Source: JARBUG01 sp035628915 (GTDB lineage Bacteria > Bacillota > Sulfobacillia > Symbiobacteriales > Symbiobacteriaceae). Taken from it: a stretch of DNA of 64,000 bases. The DNA lies in assembly GCA_035628915.1 (NCBI GenBank), contig DASPIW010000038.1, positions 33,378 to 97,377 of the forward strand. The letters are read 5' to 3'. A program made the position numbers and the translations under genes. Numbering within the stretch: position 1 is the stretch's first letter; each line of letters opens with the position of its first letter. Under the pieces are notes generated by a model, which saw nothing but the letters and a program-made list of their open reading frames with translations, made no database searches and had not been told where the DNA came from. Below are positions 25,842 through 34,141 of this stretch, piece after piece.

Positions 25842-26603
25842 ATGGCCGAAATGCCCTTTCGCCTTGGGCCCCTGACAGCCGATTCCCCGCTTCCGCTGTA
25901 TCACCAGCTGAAAGATCAGCTGCGGGAGGCGATCCGGCACCACACCTTTGGCCCCGACCAGGCGCTCCCCAAGGAGCTGGACCTGGCCGAGATGCTCGGG
26001 GTGAGCCGCAGCGTCGTCCGGCAGGCGATTTTGCAGCTGGTGACGGAGGGCGTCCTGCGCCGGGTGCCCGGAAAGGGAACGTTTGTGGCTACGCCGACCA
26101 TTGAGTATGATCTGCTGGGCTTTTACAACTTCAAGCGCGAGGTAGAACGGCAGGGGCAGCAGCTTTCGATCCGGCTGGTCTCCTTTGAAAAGCTGCCCAT
26201 GGACCCTGTCAATTCCAGCCTCTTCGGCGTCAGCATGGATACGCACCTGATCGGCATCTGGCGGACGCTGCTGGTGGGCGGGGCGCCCGTGCTGCTGGAG
26301 CGGACCACGCTCCCGGCGACGTTGGCCCCGACCCTGCGGGCGGAAGATGTTCGGGACGGCGCCTTCCTGACCCTGCTCTCCGAGCTGGGCCTGGAACTGA
26401 CCAGGGCGAAGAAGTATGTGGAGCCCCGCCTGGCCGATCCCTTTGAAAGTCATGAGCTGGGCTTGCGGCCCGGCATGCCGGTCCTGGTAATTGACCGGTA
26501 CACCTATGGCCCGGGTGACGGGCCGTGCGTGGCCCGCTGCGTCTGGACCGTGCGCGGCGACCGCTGCCGGCACTTTATCAACCTCGATCGACAAAGCATT
26601 TAA
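25842..26603 (+). CDS. GntR-family transcriptional regulator with UTRA domain
   Basis: The product has 253 residues. The N-terminal winged helix reads PLPLYHQLKDQLREAI, with LPKELDLAEMLGVSRSVVRQ and the wing RRVPGKGTFVATP, followed by a UTRA effector domain of the HutC type (about residues 95-245). It lies between the transport and the catabolic genes, so it probably represses the cluster until a substrate or product binds. The inverted repeat at 22281-22318 is a likely operator. Confidence 0.92.
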   Translation: MAEMPFRLGPLTADSPLPLYHQLKDQLREAIRHHTFGPDQALPKELDLAEMLGVSRSVVRQAILQLVTEGVLRRVPGKGTFVATPTIEYDLLGFYNFKREVERQGQQLSIRLVSFEKLPMDPVNSSLFGVSMDTHLIGIWRTLLVGGAPVLLERTTLPATLAPTLRAEDVRDGAFLTLLSELGLELTRAKKYVEPRLADPFESHELGLRPGMPVLVIDRYTYGPGDGPCVARCVWTVRGDRCRHFINLDRQSI

Positions 26604-26630
26604 CTTTGGCCCTCACAGGAGGATCATCCT

Positions 26631-27269
26631 ATGTATCAATTCCTTCCGGCCGCCGGCTTCAGCGACGCGCTGGCCAAGACCCAGACGATGGACGCCGGCA
26701 TGAAGTGCATCACGCCGGGCAAGACGGTGATCGGCCCTGCCTATACCGTGGAGGCCTACCCGACCGGCATCATCACGTGCCATAAGGCCCTGGGCGAAGT
26801 GCCCGCCGGCTGCGTGCTGGTGATTGACGGGCAAGGCGACCCCAACGGGGCCATGTGGGGTGAACTGACCAGCATGGAGGCGATGCAGAAGGGCGTGCTG
26901 GGCGTCGTGGTCGACGGGGCTGTGAGGGACGTGGCGAGCGTCCGGGAGTTGGGCTTCCCGGTGTGGGCCCGGCATATTACCCCCCGGGTGGGCAGCAACC
27001 GGACGGTGGGCACCACCGGCGGGACGGTGGTCTGCGGCGGCGTTGCCGTGCGGACCGGCGACCTGATTGTCGCCGATGACGACGGCGTGGTGGTGGTGCC
27101 GCAGGAGCGGATCGCGGAGATCGTTGCCAAGACCGAGGCGATTGAAGTCAAGGAGGTTGACATGGCCGCCAAAGTGAAAGCGGGCGGCCACATTGCGGAC
27201 ATGATCGGCATGAGCGCCCTGATTGCCGAAGCCGACGCCGCCGCCAAGAAGGCGCAGGGGGGCAAGTAA
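26631..27269 (+). CDS. RraA-like protein / HMG-CHA aldolase family, paralogue 1
   Basis: The product has 212 residues with the RraA fold: YQFLPAAGFSDALAKTQTMD, a GEVPAGCVLVIDGQGDPNGA loop, WGELTSMEA and the active-site segment VVVDGAVRD, where Arg and Asp bind metal and substrate in 4-hydroxy-4-methyl-2-oxoglutarate aldolases. DDDGVVVVP closes the domain. An aldolase or oxaloacetate decarboxylase role is plausible. Catalytic Arg-Asp are intact here and in paralogue 3 but not in paralogue 2. It starts the catabolic part of the cluster after GGAGG. Confidence 0.85.
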   Translation: MYQFLPAAGFSDALAKTQTMDAGMKCITPGKTVIGPAYTVEAYPTGIITCHKALGEVPAGCVLVIDGQGDPNGAMWGELTSMEAMQKGVLGVVVDGAVRDVASVRELGFPVWARHITPRVGSNRTVGTTGGTVVCGGVAVRTGDLIVADDDGVVVVPQERIAEIVAKTEAIEVKEVDMAAKVKAGGHIADMIGMSALIAEADAAAKKAQGGK

Positions 27270-27270
27270 G

Positions 27271-27912
27271 ATGGGCATCTTCGTCGGACCCGACTACGAG
27301 CGCCCCGCGGCGAATCTGACCCAACAGTACCGGCTGACGACGCCCGCGACGGTGGGCCACTTCCTGAACATCGGTTTCGCAGACCCGTCGATCAGGCCCG
27401 TCTACCGTGGATGTAAGGTGGTGGGCCCGGCCTTTACCGTACGTACGGACGGCATGGATATCGCGGGCATCAGCAAGGCGTATGAGCTGGTCAAGCCCGG
27501 CGACGTGCTGGTGGTCGACACGGGTGGTGACCGGCAGCACGCCTGCGCCGGCGAAGTCAGCACCTTCAAGTCGATTCGGCTGGGCATCGCCGGCCTCATC
27601 GTGGATGGCGCCGTGACCGATACGCTGGAGTTCGAGGCGCTGGGCTTCCCCTGCTTCTCCCGGACCGTTTCGGCCCTGGTCGGCCGCCGCATCGGCAACC
27701 ACGGCGCCGTACGTGTGCCCGTGCAGTGCGGGGGCGTGGTGGTCAACCCCGGCGACATCGTCGTCGCCGATGACAACGGCATCGTCTTCCTGAGCCCGGC
27801 CCAGGCGGCGGAACTGCTGCCTACGCTGCTGCAGAAAGAGGCGGACGAGAAGGCGATTCGCGAGGAGTTCTGGGAACAGAAGGGCCAGCCGGTGCCCGTG
27901 TTCTACAAATGA
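27271..27912 (+). CDS. RraA-like protein, paralogue 2 (catalytic Arg missing)
   Basis: The product has 213 residues, ATG directly after the previous stop. The fold is that of RraA/HMG-CHA aldolase (PGDVLVVDTGGDRQHACAGE, VNPGDIVVADDNGIVFL). The active-site segment reads LIVDGAVTDT: Thr replaces the Arg found in paralogues 1 and 3. If the usual mechanism holds, it may be a non-catalytic partner in a mixed trimer or hexamer, or have a changed substrate. The stop overlaps the start of the M20 gene (ATGA). Confidence 0.82.
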   Translation: MGIFVGPDYERPAANLTQQYRLTTPATVGHFLNIGFADPSIRPVYRGCKVVGPAFTVRTDGMDIAGISKAYELVKPGDVLVVDTGGDRQHACAGEVSTFKSIRLGIAGLIVDGAVTDTLEFEALGFPCFSRTVSALVGRRIGNHGAVRVPVQCGGVVVNPGDIVVADDNGIVFLSPAQAAELLPTLLQKEADEKAIREEFWEQKGQPVPVFYK

Positions 27913-29303
27913 TCTTGAAGGCGATCTGCGACCGGATCGATGCAGACCTGGGGGACCACGTCGCCGAGCTGCAGCGGTACATCCGGCAGCCGAGCGTCAG
28001 CGCCGAGGGGCCGGGCGTCCGGGAGATGGCAGAGCTGCTGCGGGAGAAGATCCGCTCCCTGGGCGCCACGTGCGACTTAGTGGAGACGGGCGGCTTTCCC
28101 ATGGTGTATGGCTACCTCGACGCCGGGGCGCCCCGCACGGTGCTGTTCTATGAACTGTACGACGTCCAGCCCGCCGGGGAGCCCGGCTGGCTGGCGCCGC
28201 CTTTCGCCGGGGAGATTTTGGACCTGCCCGGTCACGGCCCTTCGGTCGTGGGGCGAGGCGCCTTTAACAGCAAGGGCTGTGTGGCGGGGTTCATCAATGT
28301 CATCGAAGCGTTCCGGAAGGCGGGGCGGCCCCTGCCGGTCAACATCCGGTTCATGATTGAAGGCGAGGAGGAGATCGGCAGCCGCAACCTCCCCGCCTTT
28401 ATTCAAGCCCACCGCGATGGACTGCGGCAGGCCGATTGCGTCTTCCAGCCGTACTTCGGCGAGAACGCGGCGGGCAAGACGATTCTGTACCTCGGGTTCA
28501 AAGGGCTGCTCTATATGGAGCTGGCCTGCGCAGGCGGCGACTGGGGCGGCCCGTGCGACCGGGAGATCCACGCCATGCACAACGCCTGGATCGCCAATCC
28601 GGCGTGGCGGCTGGTGCAGGCCCTGGCGAGCATGAAGGGGCCGGGAGAGCGAACCATCGTACCCGGTTTTTACGATGCCGTGGCGGCACCGGGCCCCGAC
28701 GAAATGGCCCTGCTGGCCGAGCTGGAGCGAAACTTTGACGCCGAGGTGCCCCTGCAGGAGCAGGGCGCCCGGTGTTATAAGTGGCCGGGCCTGGCGGGAG
28801 TCGACCTCCTCAAGCAGTACCTGTACGAACCCAGCCTGAATATGGACGGCATTTGGGGCGGCTATAGCGGCGAAGGCACCAAGACGGTGATTCCCCGGGA
28901 GGCCCGGGCCAAGCTCGACGTCCGCCTGGTGCCCGACATGGAGCCTGCGCAGGTGGTTGACACCCTGCGCCGCCATTTGGACGAGCAGGGTTTCCCGGAT
29001 ATCAGCATCCGTGTGCAGAACGCCTACCCGGCGTCGCAGAACTCGCCGTCGTCGCCGGAGACGCAGGCGCTTGTGCGCTCGGCCCGGGCGGTGGCGCAGG
29101 GGCCGGTGGAAGTCTGGCCCCGGTCCGCCGGGGCGGCTCCGCACTACCTGTTTACCAAAGTGCTCGGCCTGCCGGTCGCATTCGGCGGGCTGGGGCACGG
29201 CGGCCGCTCCCACAGCGCCAACGAGTACGTGACGGTGGAGGGCCTGCGGCGGCATGAGCATGGGATCGCGGCATTCTTGCTGGAGTTTGGCGGGAGCAGG
29301 TGA
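27909..29303 (+). CDS. M20-family peptidase-like protein with altered metal ligands
   Basis: The product has 464 residues with the overall M20 (ArgE/DapE/CPG2-like) layout and a dimerisation domain in the middle. The zinc-binding segments differ from the family. The usual GHYDVQP reads ELYDVQP, losing the first His ligand. The bridging Asp segment, usually RGASDDKG, reads RGAFNSKG. The Glu pair EGEEEIGS and the final LGHGGRSHSANEYV remain. It may be inactive, bind other metals, or have another role. Coupled by overlap to the RraA-like genes on both sides. Confidence 0.82.
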   Translation: MILKAICDRIDADLGDHVAELQRYIRQPSVSAEGPGVREMAELLREKIRSLGATCDLVETGGFPMVYGYLDAGAPRTVLFYELYDVQPAGEPGWLAPPFAGEILDLPGHGPSVVGRGAFNSKGCVAGFINVIEAFRKAGRPLPVNIRFMIEGEEEIGSRNLPAFIQAHRDGLRQADCVFQPYFGENAAGKTILYLGFKGLLYMELACAGGDWGGPCDREIHAMHNAWIANPAWRLVQALASMKGPGERTIVPGFYDAVAAPGPDEMALLAELERNFDAEVPLQEQGARCYKWPGLAGVDLLKQYLYEPSLNMDGIWGGYSGEGTKTVIPREARAKLDVRLVPDMEPAQVVDTLRRHLDEQGFPDISIRVQNAYPASQNSPSSPETQALVRSARAVAQGPVEVWPRSAGAAPHYLFTKVLGLPVAFGGLGHGGRSHSANEYVTVEGLRRHEHGIAAFLLEFGGSR

Positions 29304-29995
29304 AACAACGGCCTATGGAACGGCACATGCACTACGGGGTTGTGAACGAGCGGATTGAACGGCCCGACCCGGCTCTGGTGGAAGGTTTCCGCAAGCACGA
29401 CGTGGCCAAGGTCGGCGATTCGATGGCGGCCTACGGCATCATGCACCATGAGATCAAGCCGCTGGCCTGGGGCATGCGGGTGCTGGGCCCCGCCGTCACG
29501 GTGCTGACCCGCCCCGGCGACGCCCTGTTTATTCAGAAGGTGGCCGATGTGGCGCAGCCCGGCGACGTGATTGTGGTCGACGCCGGCGGCTATCGGGAAG
29601 CGGCGATCATTGGCGAGCGGATCGGCTACTACATGCAAAAGCGCGGAATTAACGGCATTGTGGTGGACGGGGCCGTGCGCGACCGGGCCGGCATTGTCGG
29701 CTACGGCTTCCCGACCTTTGCCCGGGCGATTACCCCCCGGATTTACGGCGTGCAAGGGCCGGGAGCCATCAACGTGCCGGTGCAGTGCGGCGGTGTGCCG
29801 GTCAATCCGGGCGATTTGATTATGGGCGACGATGACGGTGTGGTGGTCGTTCCCCGTGAAGACGTGGCCCGTATCCTCAAGCTGGCCGATGAGCACCTGG
29901 CGGGCGAACTCTCCCGCCTGGACCGGGTCAACCAGGGCGAGAAGCTCGCGGAGATCAACAACTGCGATCCCAAGATTCTCAAGTGGCGGGGGTGA
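29300..29995 (+). CDS. RraA-like protein / HMG-CHA aldolase family, paralogue 3
   Basis: The product has 231 residues. The GTG start overlaps the previous TGA. The RraA landmarks are AQPGDVIVVDAGGYREAAI and GIVVDGAVRDRAGIVGYGFP, with catalytic Arg and Asp present, and DDDGVVVVPREDVARIL. An extra N-terminal segment of about 20 residues and a charged C-terminal helix set it apart from paralogue 1. Function is inferred as a 2-oxoacid aldolase/decarboxylase-type enzyme. Confidence 0.84.
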   Translation: MKQRPMERHMHYGVVNERIERPDPALVEGFRKHDVAKVGDSMAAYGIMHHEIKPLAWGMRVLGPAVTVLTRPGDALFIQKVADVAQPGDVIVVDAGGYREAAIIGERIGYYMQKRGINGIVVDGAVRDRAGIVGYGFPTFARAITPRIYGVQGPGAINVPVQCGGVPVNPGDLIMGDDDGVVVVPREDVARILKLADEHLAGELSRLDRVNQGEKLAEINNCDPKILKWRG

Positions 29996-30002
29996 CGATC
30001 TG

Positions 30003-31127
30003 ATGTTGGATCTGATCGCCATCCGGCGCGATCTGCACCGGCACCCGGAAGTGGCGTTTGAAGAGCACCGGACGGCCGGCGTCGTTGAAGCGGCGCTGGA
30101 GTCGCTGGGGCTGCAGCCCCGCCGCTGTGCCGGTACCGGCGTGGTGGCTGACATTGCCGGGGGCGGAGGCGCCGGGCCTGTGATCGCTTTGCGGGCGGAT
30201 ACGGATGCGCTGCCGGTGACCGAGCAGTCAGGCGTGGATTTTTCCAGCCTGACGCCGGGCAAGATGCACGCCTGCGGGCATGATGTGCACACGACGGTTC
30301 TGCTGGGCGCCGCCGAGCAGCTGCTGGCCCGCCGGGCCGAATTGTGCGGCACCGTGCGGCTGCTCTTCCAGCCCGCCGAGGAGATTACCCGGGGGGCGGC
30401 CGCGATGGTGGCGGACGGTGCCCTGGACGGAGTGGATGCCGTGTTCGGGCTGCACAACAGTCCGGGCCATGCCGTGGGGGTTGCCGCGTTCCGGGAAGGC
30501 CCGCTGATGGCCGCTTCCGACCGGTTTCGGATGACCATTCGGGGCACGGGCGGCCACGGCGCCATGCCGCATATGACCCGCGATCCGCTGGTGGCGGCGG
30601 CCGCCGTACTGATCGGCATGCAGACGGCCGTCAGCCGGGCGGTCAATCCCCTGGAGCCCGTGGTGGTGAGCGTCTGCCGCCTGGCGGGGGGAACCACCTT
30701 CAACGTGATTCCCGACCACGCCGAACTGGAAGGGACGGTCCGGTGCCTGGCGCCCGCCGTGCGCGAGGCCATGCCGGCGCTGCTGGAAGGCATCGCCCGC
30801 GGCATTGCCGATGGGTACCGCTGCACTGTGGAATTCGAATATGAGCGAATGGTTGGGTCGGTGAACAACGAGCCAAAGGCGACGGCTCTGGCGCTGGGCG
30901 TCGCAGCCCGGGTGTTGGGCGCCGGCGGCGTGGCTGAGGCCGCCTTGACCATGGCCTCCGAAGATTTTTCCGTGTACCAGGAGCGGGTGCCGGGCTGCTT
31001 CTTCTGGCTGGGCTCGGCGGGGCCGCACGGCTTCCACCACCCGGCTTTCCGGGTGGATGAAGGCTGCATCGCAGTGGGGGTCAGACTGCTGTCCGAGATG
31101 GCCCTGGCTGCGGGGCGTGAGTTCTAG
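30003..31127 (+). CDS. M20D amidohydrolase (N-acyl amino acid / IAA-amino acid hydrolase type)
   Basis: The product has 374 residues. Unlike its neighbour it keeps the full M20D active site: IALRADTDALPV, KMHACGHDVHTT (metal-binding His, catalytic Asp), FQPAEEITRGA and a C-terminal MASEDFSVY segment with a later GFHHPAF. Relatives remove acyl groups from amino acids or open hippurate-like amides. With the peptide importer upstream, it probably releases free amino acids from imported N-acyl or conjugated amino acids. A terminator at 31134-31175 ends the operon. Confidence 0.9.
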   Translation: MLDLIAIRRDLHRHPEVAFEEHRTAGVVEAALESLGLQPRRCAGTGVVADIAGGGGAGPVIALRADTDALPVTEQSGVDFSSLTPGKMHACGHDVHTTVLLGAAEQLLARRAELCGTVRLLFQPAEEITRGAAAMVADGALDGVDAVFGLHNSPGHAVGVAAFREGPLMAASDRFRMTIRGTGGHGAMPHMTRDPLVAAAAVLIGMQTAVSRAVNPLEPVVVSVCRLAGGTTFNVIPDHAELEGTVRCLAPAVREAMPALLEGIARGIADGYRCTVEFEYERMVGSVNNEPKATALALGVAARVLGAGGVAEAALTMASEDFSVYQERVPGCFFWLGSAGPHGFHHPAFRVDEGCIAVGVRLLSEMALAAGREF

Positions 31128-31133
31128 GGCGAT

Positions 31134-31175
31134 GGCGGGCGCCGGTGGAGACCGGCGTCCGCCTTCTTCTTTCTC
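31134..31175 (+). terminator. Rho-independent terminator of the peptide catabolic operon
   Basis: GGCGGGCGCCGGT (31134-31146) pairs with ACCGGCGTCCGCC (31151-31163), with one G-U pair in RNA, around a 4-nt loop. A T-rich tail (TTCTTCTTTCTC) follows. Confidence 0.82.
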
Positions 31176-31278
31176 CGCAAGATCACCCATTGGGATGGAA
31201 GGCGTTTAATACCTTATATATAATGATATTACTGTTACATGCAGCCGGCACTCGGCGTCAGAGACGGAGTGAACAAAA

Positions 31279-34134
31279 ATGGAGAGCCAGGCAATGGCCG
31301 GATCTGTGCTCCTGGCTACGTTCCGGGTAGGGTCTGGCGGTCAGCTCGAAGTTGTCAACAACGCAGCTGCTGCACTGTTCGCCGTCCCGCTCAACGAATT
31401 GGAGGGGCGCCGGTTCCTTGACTTGATCCGCGAGCATGAGGCCGACCGGGCCCGGACGGCTCTGGAGACGGCAGCCCACGGGCAGGCGGTGCGGTTCGAG
31501 GCGTTCGTCCGCCGCGGCGATGGCAGCAGCCTGCCTGCCGCCTTCTGCCTGACTCCGGGTGAATCCGGCGCCATCCTGGTGACCGCAGAGGATATGTCCG
31601 ACCGGCACGCGAAGGCGCACGCCACCGCGGCCATGGTCTCACGGCTCACCGCACTGCTGGATACGGCGCCGGCGGCCATTTTCGTCAAGGACCTGGAAGG
31701 CCGCTACCTGATGGCGAACGCCGAGTTCGCCCGCTGCGTAGGGATCAGCTCGGCAGGGGTGTTGGGCAGCGATGACTTTGAGCTGTTTCCGCTCATGACA
31801 GCGCAGGAGTCACAGGAGAGCGACCAGCGGGTGCTGGCCCGACGGGCGCCCGTCTCGCTGGAAGAGCACGTTCCCATGGCGGACGGCGAGCGAACCTTTA
31901 TGGTGCTAAAATTCCCGTTTCTTGACATACAGGGTGAACCCTATGCCATTGCGGGCATTGCTACCGACATTACGGAGCGCAAGGAGATTGAGCGCAGGCT
32001 CGCCGAGAACGAGCAGCGCTACCGCTCCCTGTTCACCCATAACTCCGATCCCGTGTATTGCTTCGACCTGGATAACAACATGACGGACGTTAACCCTGCC
32101 ATGGAGAGCCTGACCGGATTCTCCCGGGAGGAACTGCTTGGACGGGGGCACCTGCGGGTTACTTTCCCGGGTGATCAGCCCCAGCATGAGACGCAGCGGA
32201 ACGGCGCCCGGCACGGCGCGACCAATTACGAAATCAGGGTCCGCCACCGCGACGGCTATCCGCTCTATTGGGCGGTCACCGCCCTGCCGATTATTGTGGA
32301 CGGTGCCGTGACCGGCATTTACTGCGTCGCTAAGGATCTGACAGAGCGGAAGTGGATGGAGGAGACCCACCGCTTCCTGGCTGTGGCCGGAGCCGCCCTC
32401 CAGGCAACGCTGGACGCCAGGGCCATGCTGGGGCGGGTGGCCGAATTGGCCACGGCCCACCTGTGCGACGGGTGCATGGTCTTTCTAATCGATGACCGGA
32501 CCGGCCTGGAGTGTGTAGCCGAAGTCGCAGGCGACCCCGACCAGCTGCCTTTGCTGGCACAGCTGCGACAAGGCGAACTCCTGACCGACCGGCTCGAGAA
32601 GGCCGTCCTTACCGGTCAGCCGCAGAGCATCCGAGGCGACAGCGAAGGCTTGCCGCAGCTGAAGGCCGGGCAGATCTCTTGCCTTGTCGCTCCCATGATG
32701 GTCCGCGGCCGGGCCCTGGGCGCGATTGTCTTTGTCGCCGGGGTCCGGCGCCGCCGGTACTCTGCCGGGGACACCAGCGTGGTGATGGAGTTGGCCGGGC
32801 GGGCCGCACTGGCGGTGGAGCACTCGCGCCTGTTTGAACGGACCCGCCATGAGGCGATGCACGACGCACTGACCGGGCTGCCCAACCGGGCGTGCTTCTT
32901 GCGCCGCCTCGGGGAGGCCGTGGAGGAGCGGAGCGCGGGAACGATCGCGTTGCTCTTTCTCGATCTGGACCGCTTCAAGGTCGTCAACGACAGCCTGGGG
33001 CACGAGGCTGGAGACCAGCTCCTTGTCCAGACGGCACAGCGCCTGCAGCGGTGCGTGCGGAGCACCGACCTGGTCGCCCGCTTCGGCGGCGACGAGTTCA
33101 CCATTCTGCTGGATGGCCATGCCCTCCCGGACGTGATCACTCACGTGGCGCAGCGCGTGCTGGGCGAATTCGGGGCGCCTTTCCGGCTGGGGGAGCAGGA
33201 GGTGTTTGTCACCGCCAGCATCGGCATCGTGAGGAATGAATCTTCCCGCGATCCCGGTGAACTGCTGCGCAAGGCGGATATCGCAATGTATCAGGCGAAG
33301 CGGGAGGGGAAGGGGCGCTATGTCATCTTCCGGCCGAGCCTGGATGTGGCCGGCGCCGGCCTGAGGCTCGAGAGCGAGCTGCGCCGGGGGCTGGAGCGAG
33401 AGGAGTTCACCCTGCACTTCCAGCCCGTTGTCGATCTGCAGACGCGCACCGTCAAATCGATGGAGGCCCTGGTGCGATGGCACCATCCGGAGCGCGGGCT
33501 GCTCCCACCGGCGGATTTCATTCCGCTAGCGGAGGAGACGGGGCTGATATTGCCGCTGGGCGATTGGATACTGCATGAAGCCTGCCGCCAGGCGCGGTCC
33601 TGGGAGCAGCTGCTGGGGCTGCTGCCGTTCCGGGTCAGCGTCAACCTGTCTGCCCGGCAGATTCACCAGCCTGCGCTCGCGGAGGCTGTCGCCGCGGTCC
33701 TGCAGGAGACGGGCCTCAGGCCGGCAAGTCTGCAGCTTGAGATTACGGAGAGCGTGCTCGTGCGGGATAACGACGAGATTGACAGCACTCTGCAGCAGCT
33801 GAAGTGTCAGGGGATCAGCCTGGCCATTGACGATTTTGGCACCGGCTATTCGTCGCTGCACTATTTGCAGCGGTTGCCGACGGATACGATCAAGATCGAC
33901 CGGTCCTTTGTCGCCGGGCTGGGGAGAAGCAGCCGGGACACAGCCCTGGTGGAGGCCGTGGTCAGCATCGCCCGGAGTCTGAACCTGACGGTGATCGCGG
34001 AGGGAATCGAGACCGAAGCGCAGATTGCCTCGCTGCTTACAATGGGCTGCAACCACGGGCAAGGGTACTTGGTCTCCCGTCCGCTCCCGCCCGAGAACGT
34101 ACCGGAGTTCCTGACTGCCCGCGTGCAGCGGTAG
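31279..34134 (+). CDS. Multi-PAS/GAF sensor with GGDEF and EAL domains (cyclic-di-GMP turnover)
   Basis: The protein has 951 residues and no membrane segments. In order: PAS (about 10-110), PAS (125-240), PAS (250-355, LDNNMTDVNPAMESLTGFSR), GAF (370-510), GGDEF (515-680) and EAL (695-945). The cyclase motif RFGGDEF is intact near residue 602 and the phosphodiesterase motif MEALVRW near 728, with DDFGTGYSSL further on, so both activities are possible. It is a cytoplasmic signal protein whose ligand is unknown. A TATAAT at 31219-31224 may belong to its promoter. Confidence 0.92.
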   Translation: MESQAMAGSVLLATFRVGSGGQLEVVNNAAAALFAVPLNELEGRRFLDLIREHEADRARTALETAAHGQAVRFEAFVRRGDGSSLPAAFCLTPGESGAILVTAEDMSDRHAKAHATAAMVSRLTALLDTAPAAIFVKDLEGRYLMANAEFARCVGISSAGVLGSDDFELFPLMTAQESQESDQRVLARRAPVSLEEHVPMADGERTFMVLKFPFLDIQGEPYAIAGIATDITERKEIERRLAENEQRYRSLFTHNSDPVYCFDLDNNMTDVNPAMESLTGFSREELLGRGHLRVTFPGDQPQHETQRNGARHGATNYEIRVRHRDGYPLYWAVTALPIIVDGAVTGIYCVAKDLTERKWMEETHRFLAVAGAALQATLDARAMLGRVAELATAHLCDGCMVFLIDDRTGLECVAEVAGDPDQLPLLAQLRQGELLTDRLEKAVLTGQPQSIRGDSEGLPQLKAGQISCLVAPMMVRGRALGAIVFVAGVRRRRYSAGDTSVVMELAGRAALAVEHSRLFERTRHEAMHDALTGLPNRACFLRRLGEAVEERSAGTIALLFLDLDRFKVVNDSLGHEAGDQLLVQTAQRLQRCVRSTDLVARFGGDEFTILLDGHALPDVITHVAQRVLGEFGAPFRLGEQEVFVTASIGIVRNESSRDPGELLRKADIAMYQAKREGKGRYVIFRPSLDVAGAGLRLESELRRGLEREEFTLHFQPVVDLQTRTVKSMEALVRWHHPERGLLPPADFIPLAEETGLILPLGDWILHEACRQARSWEQLLGLLPFRVSVNLSARQIHQPALAEAVAAVLQETGLRPASLQLEITESVLVRDNDEIDSTLQQLKCQGISLAIDDFGTGYSSLHYLQRLPTDTIKIDRSFVAGLGRSSRDTALVEAVVSIARSLNLTVIAEGIETEAQIASLLTMGCNHGQGYLVSRPLPPENVPEFLTARVQR

Positions 34135-34141
34135 GCGGCGC

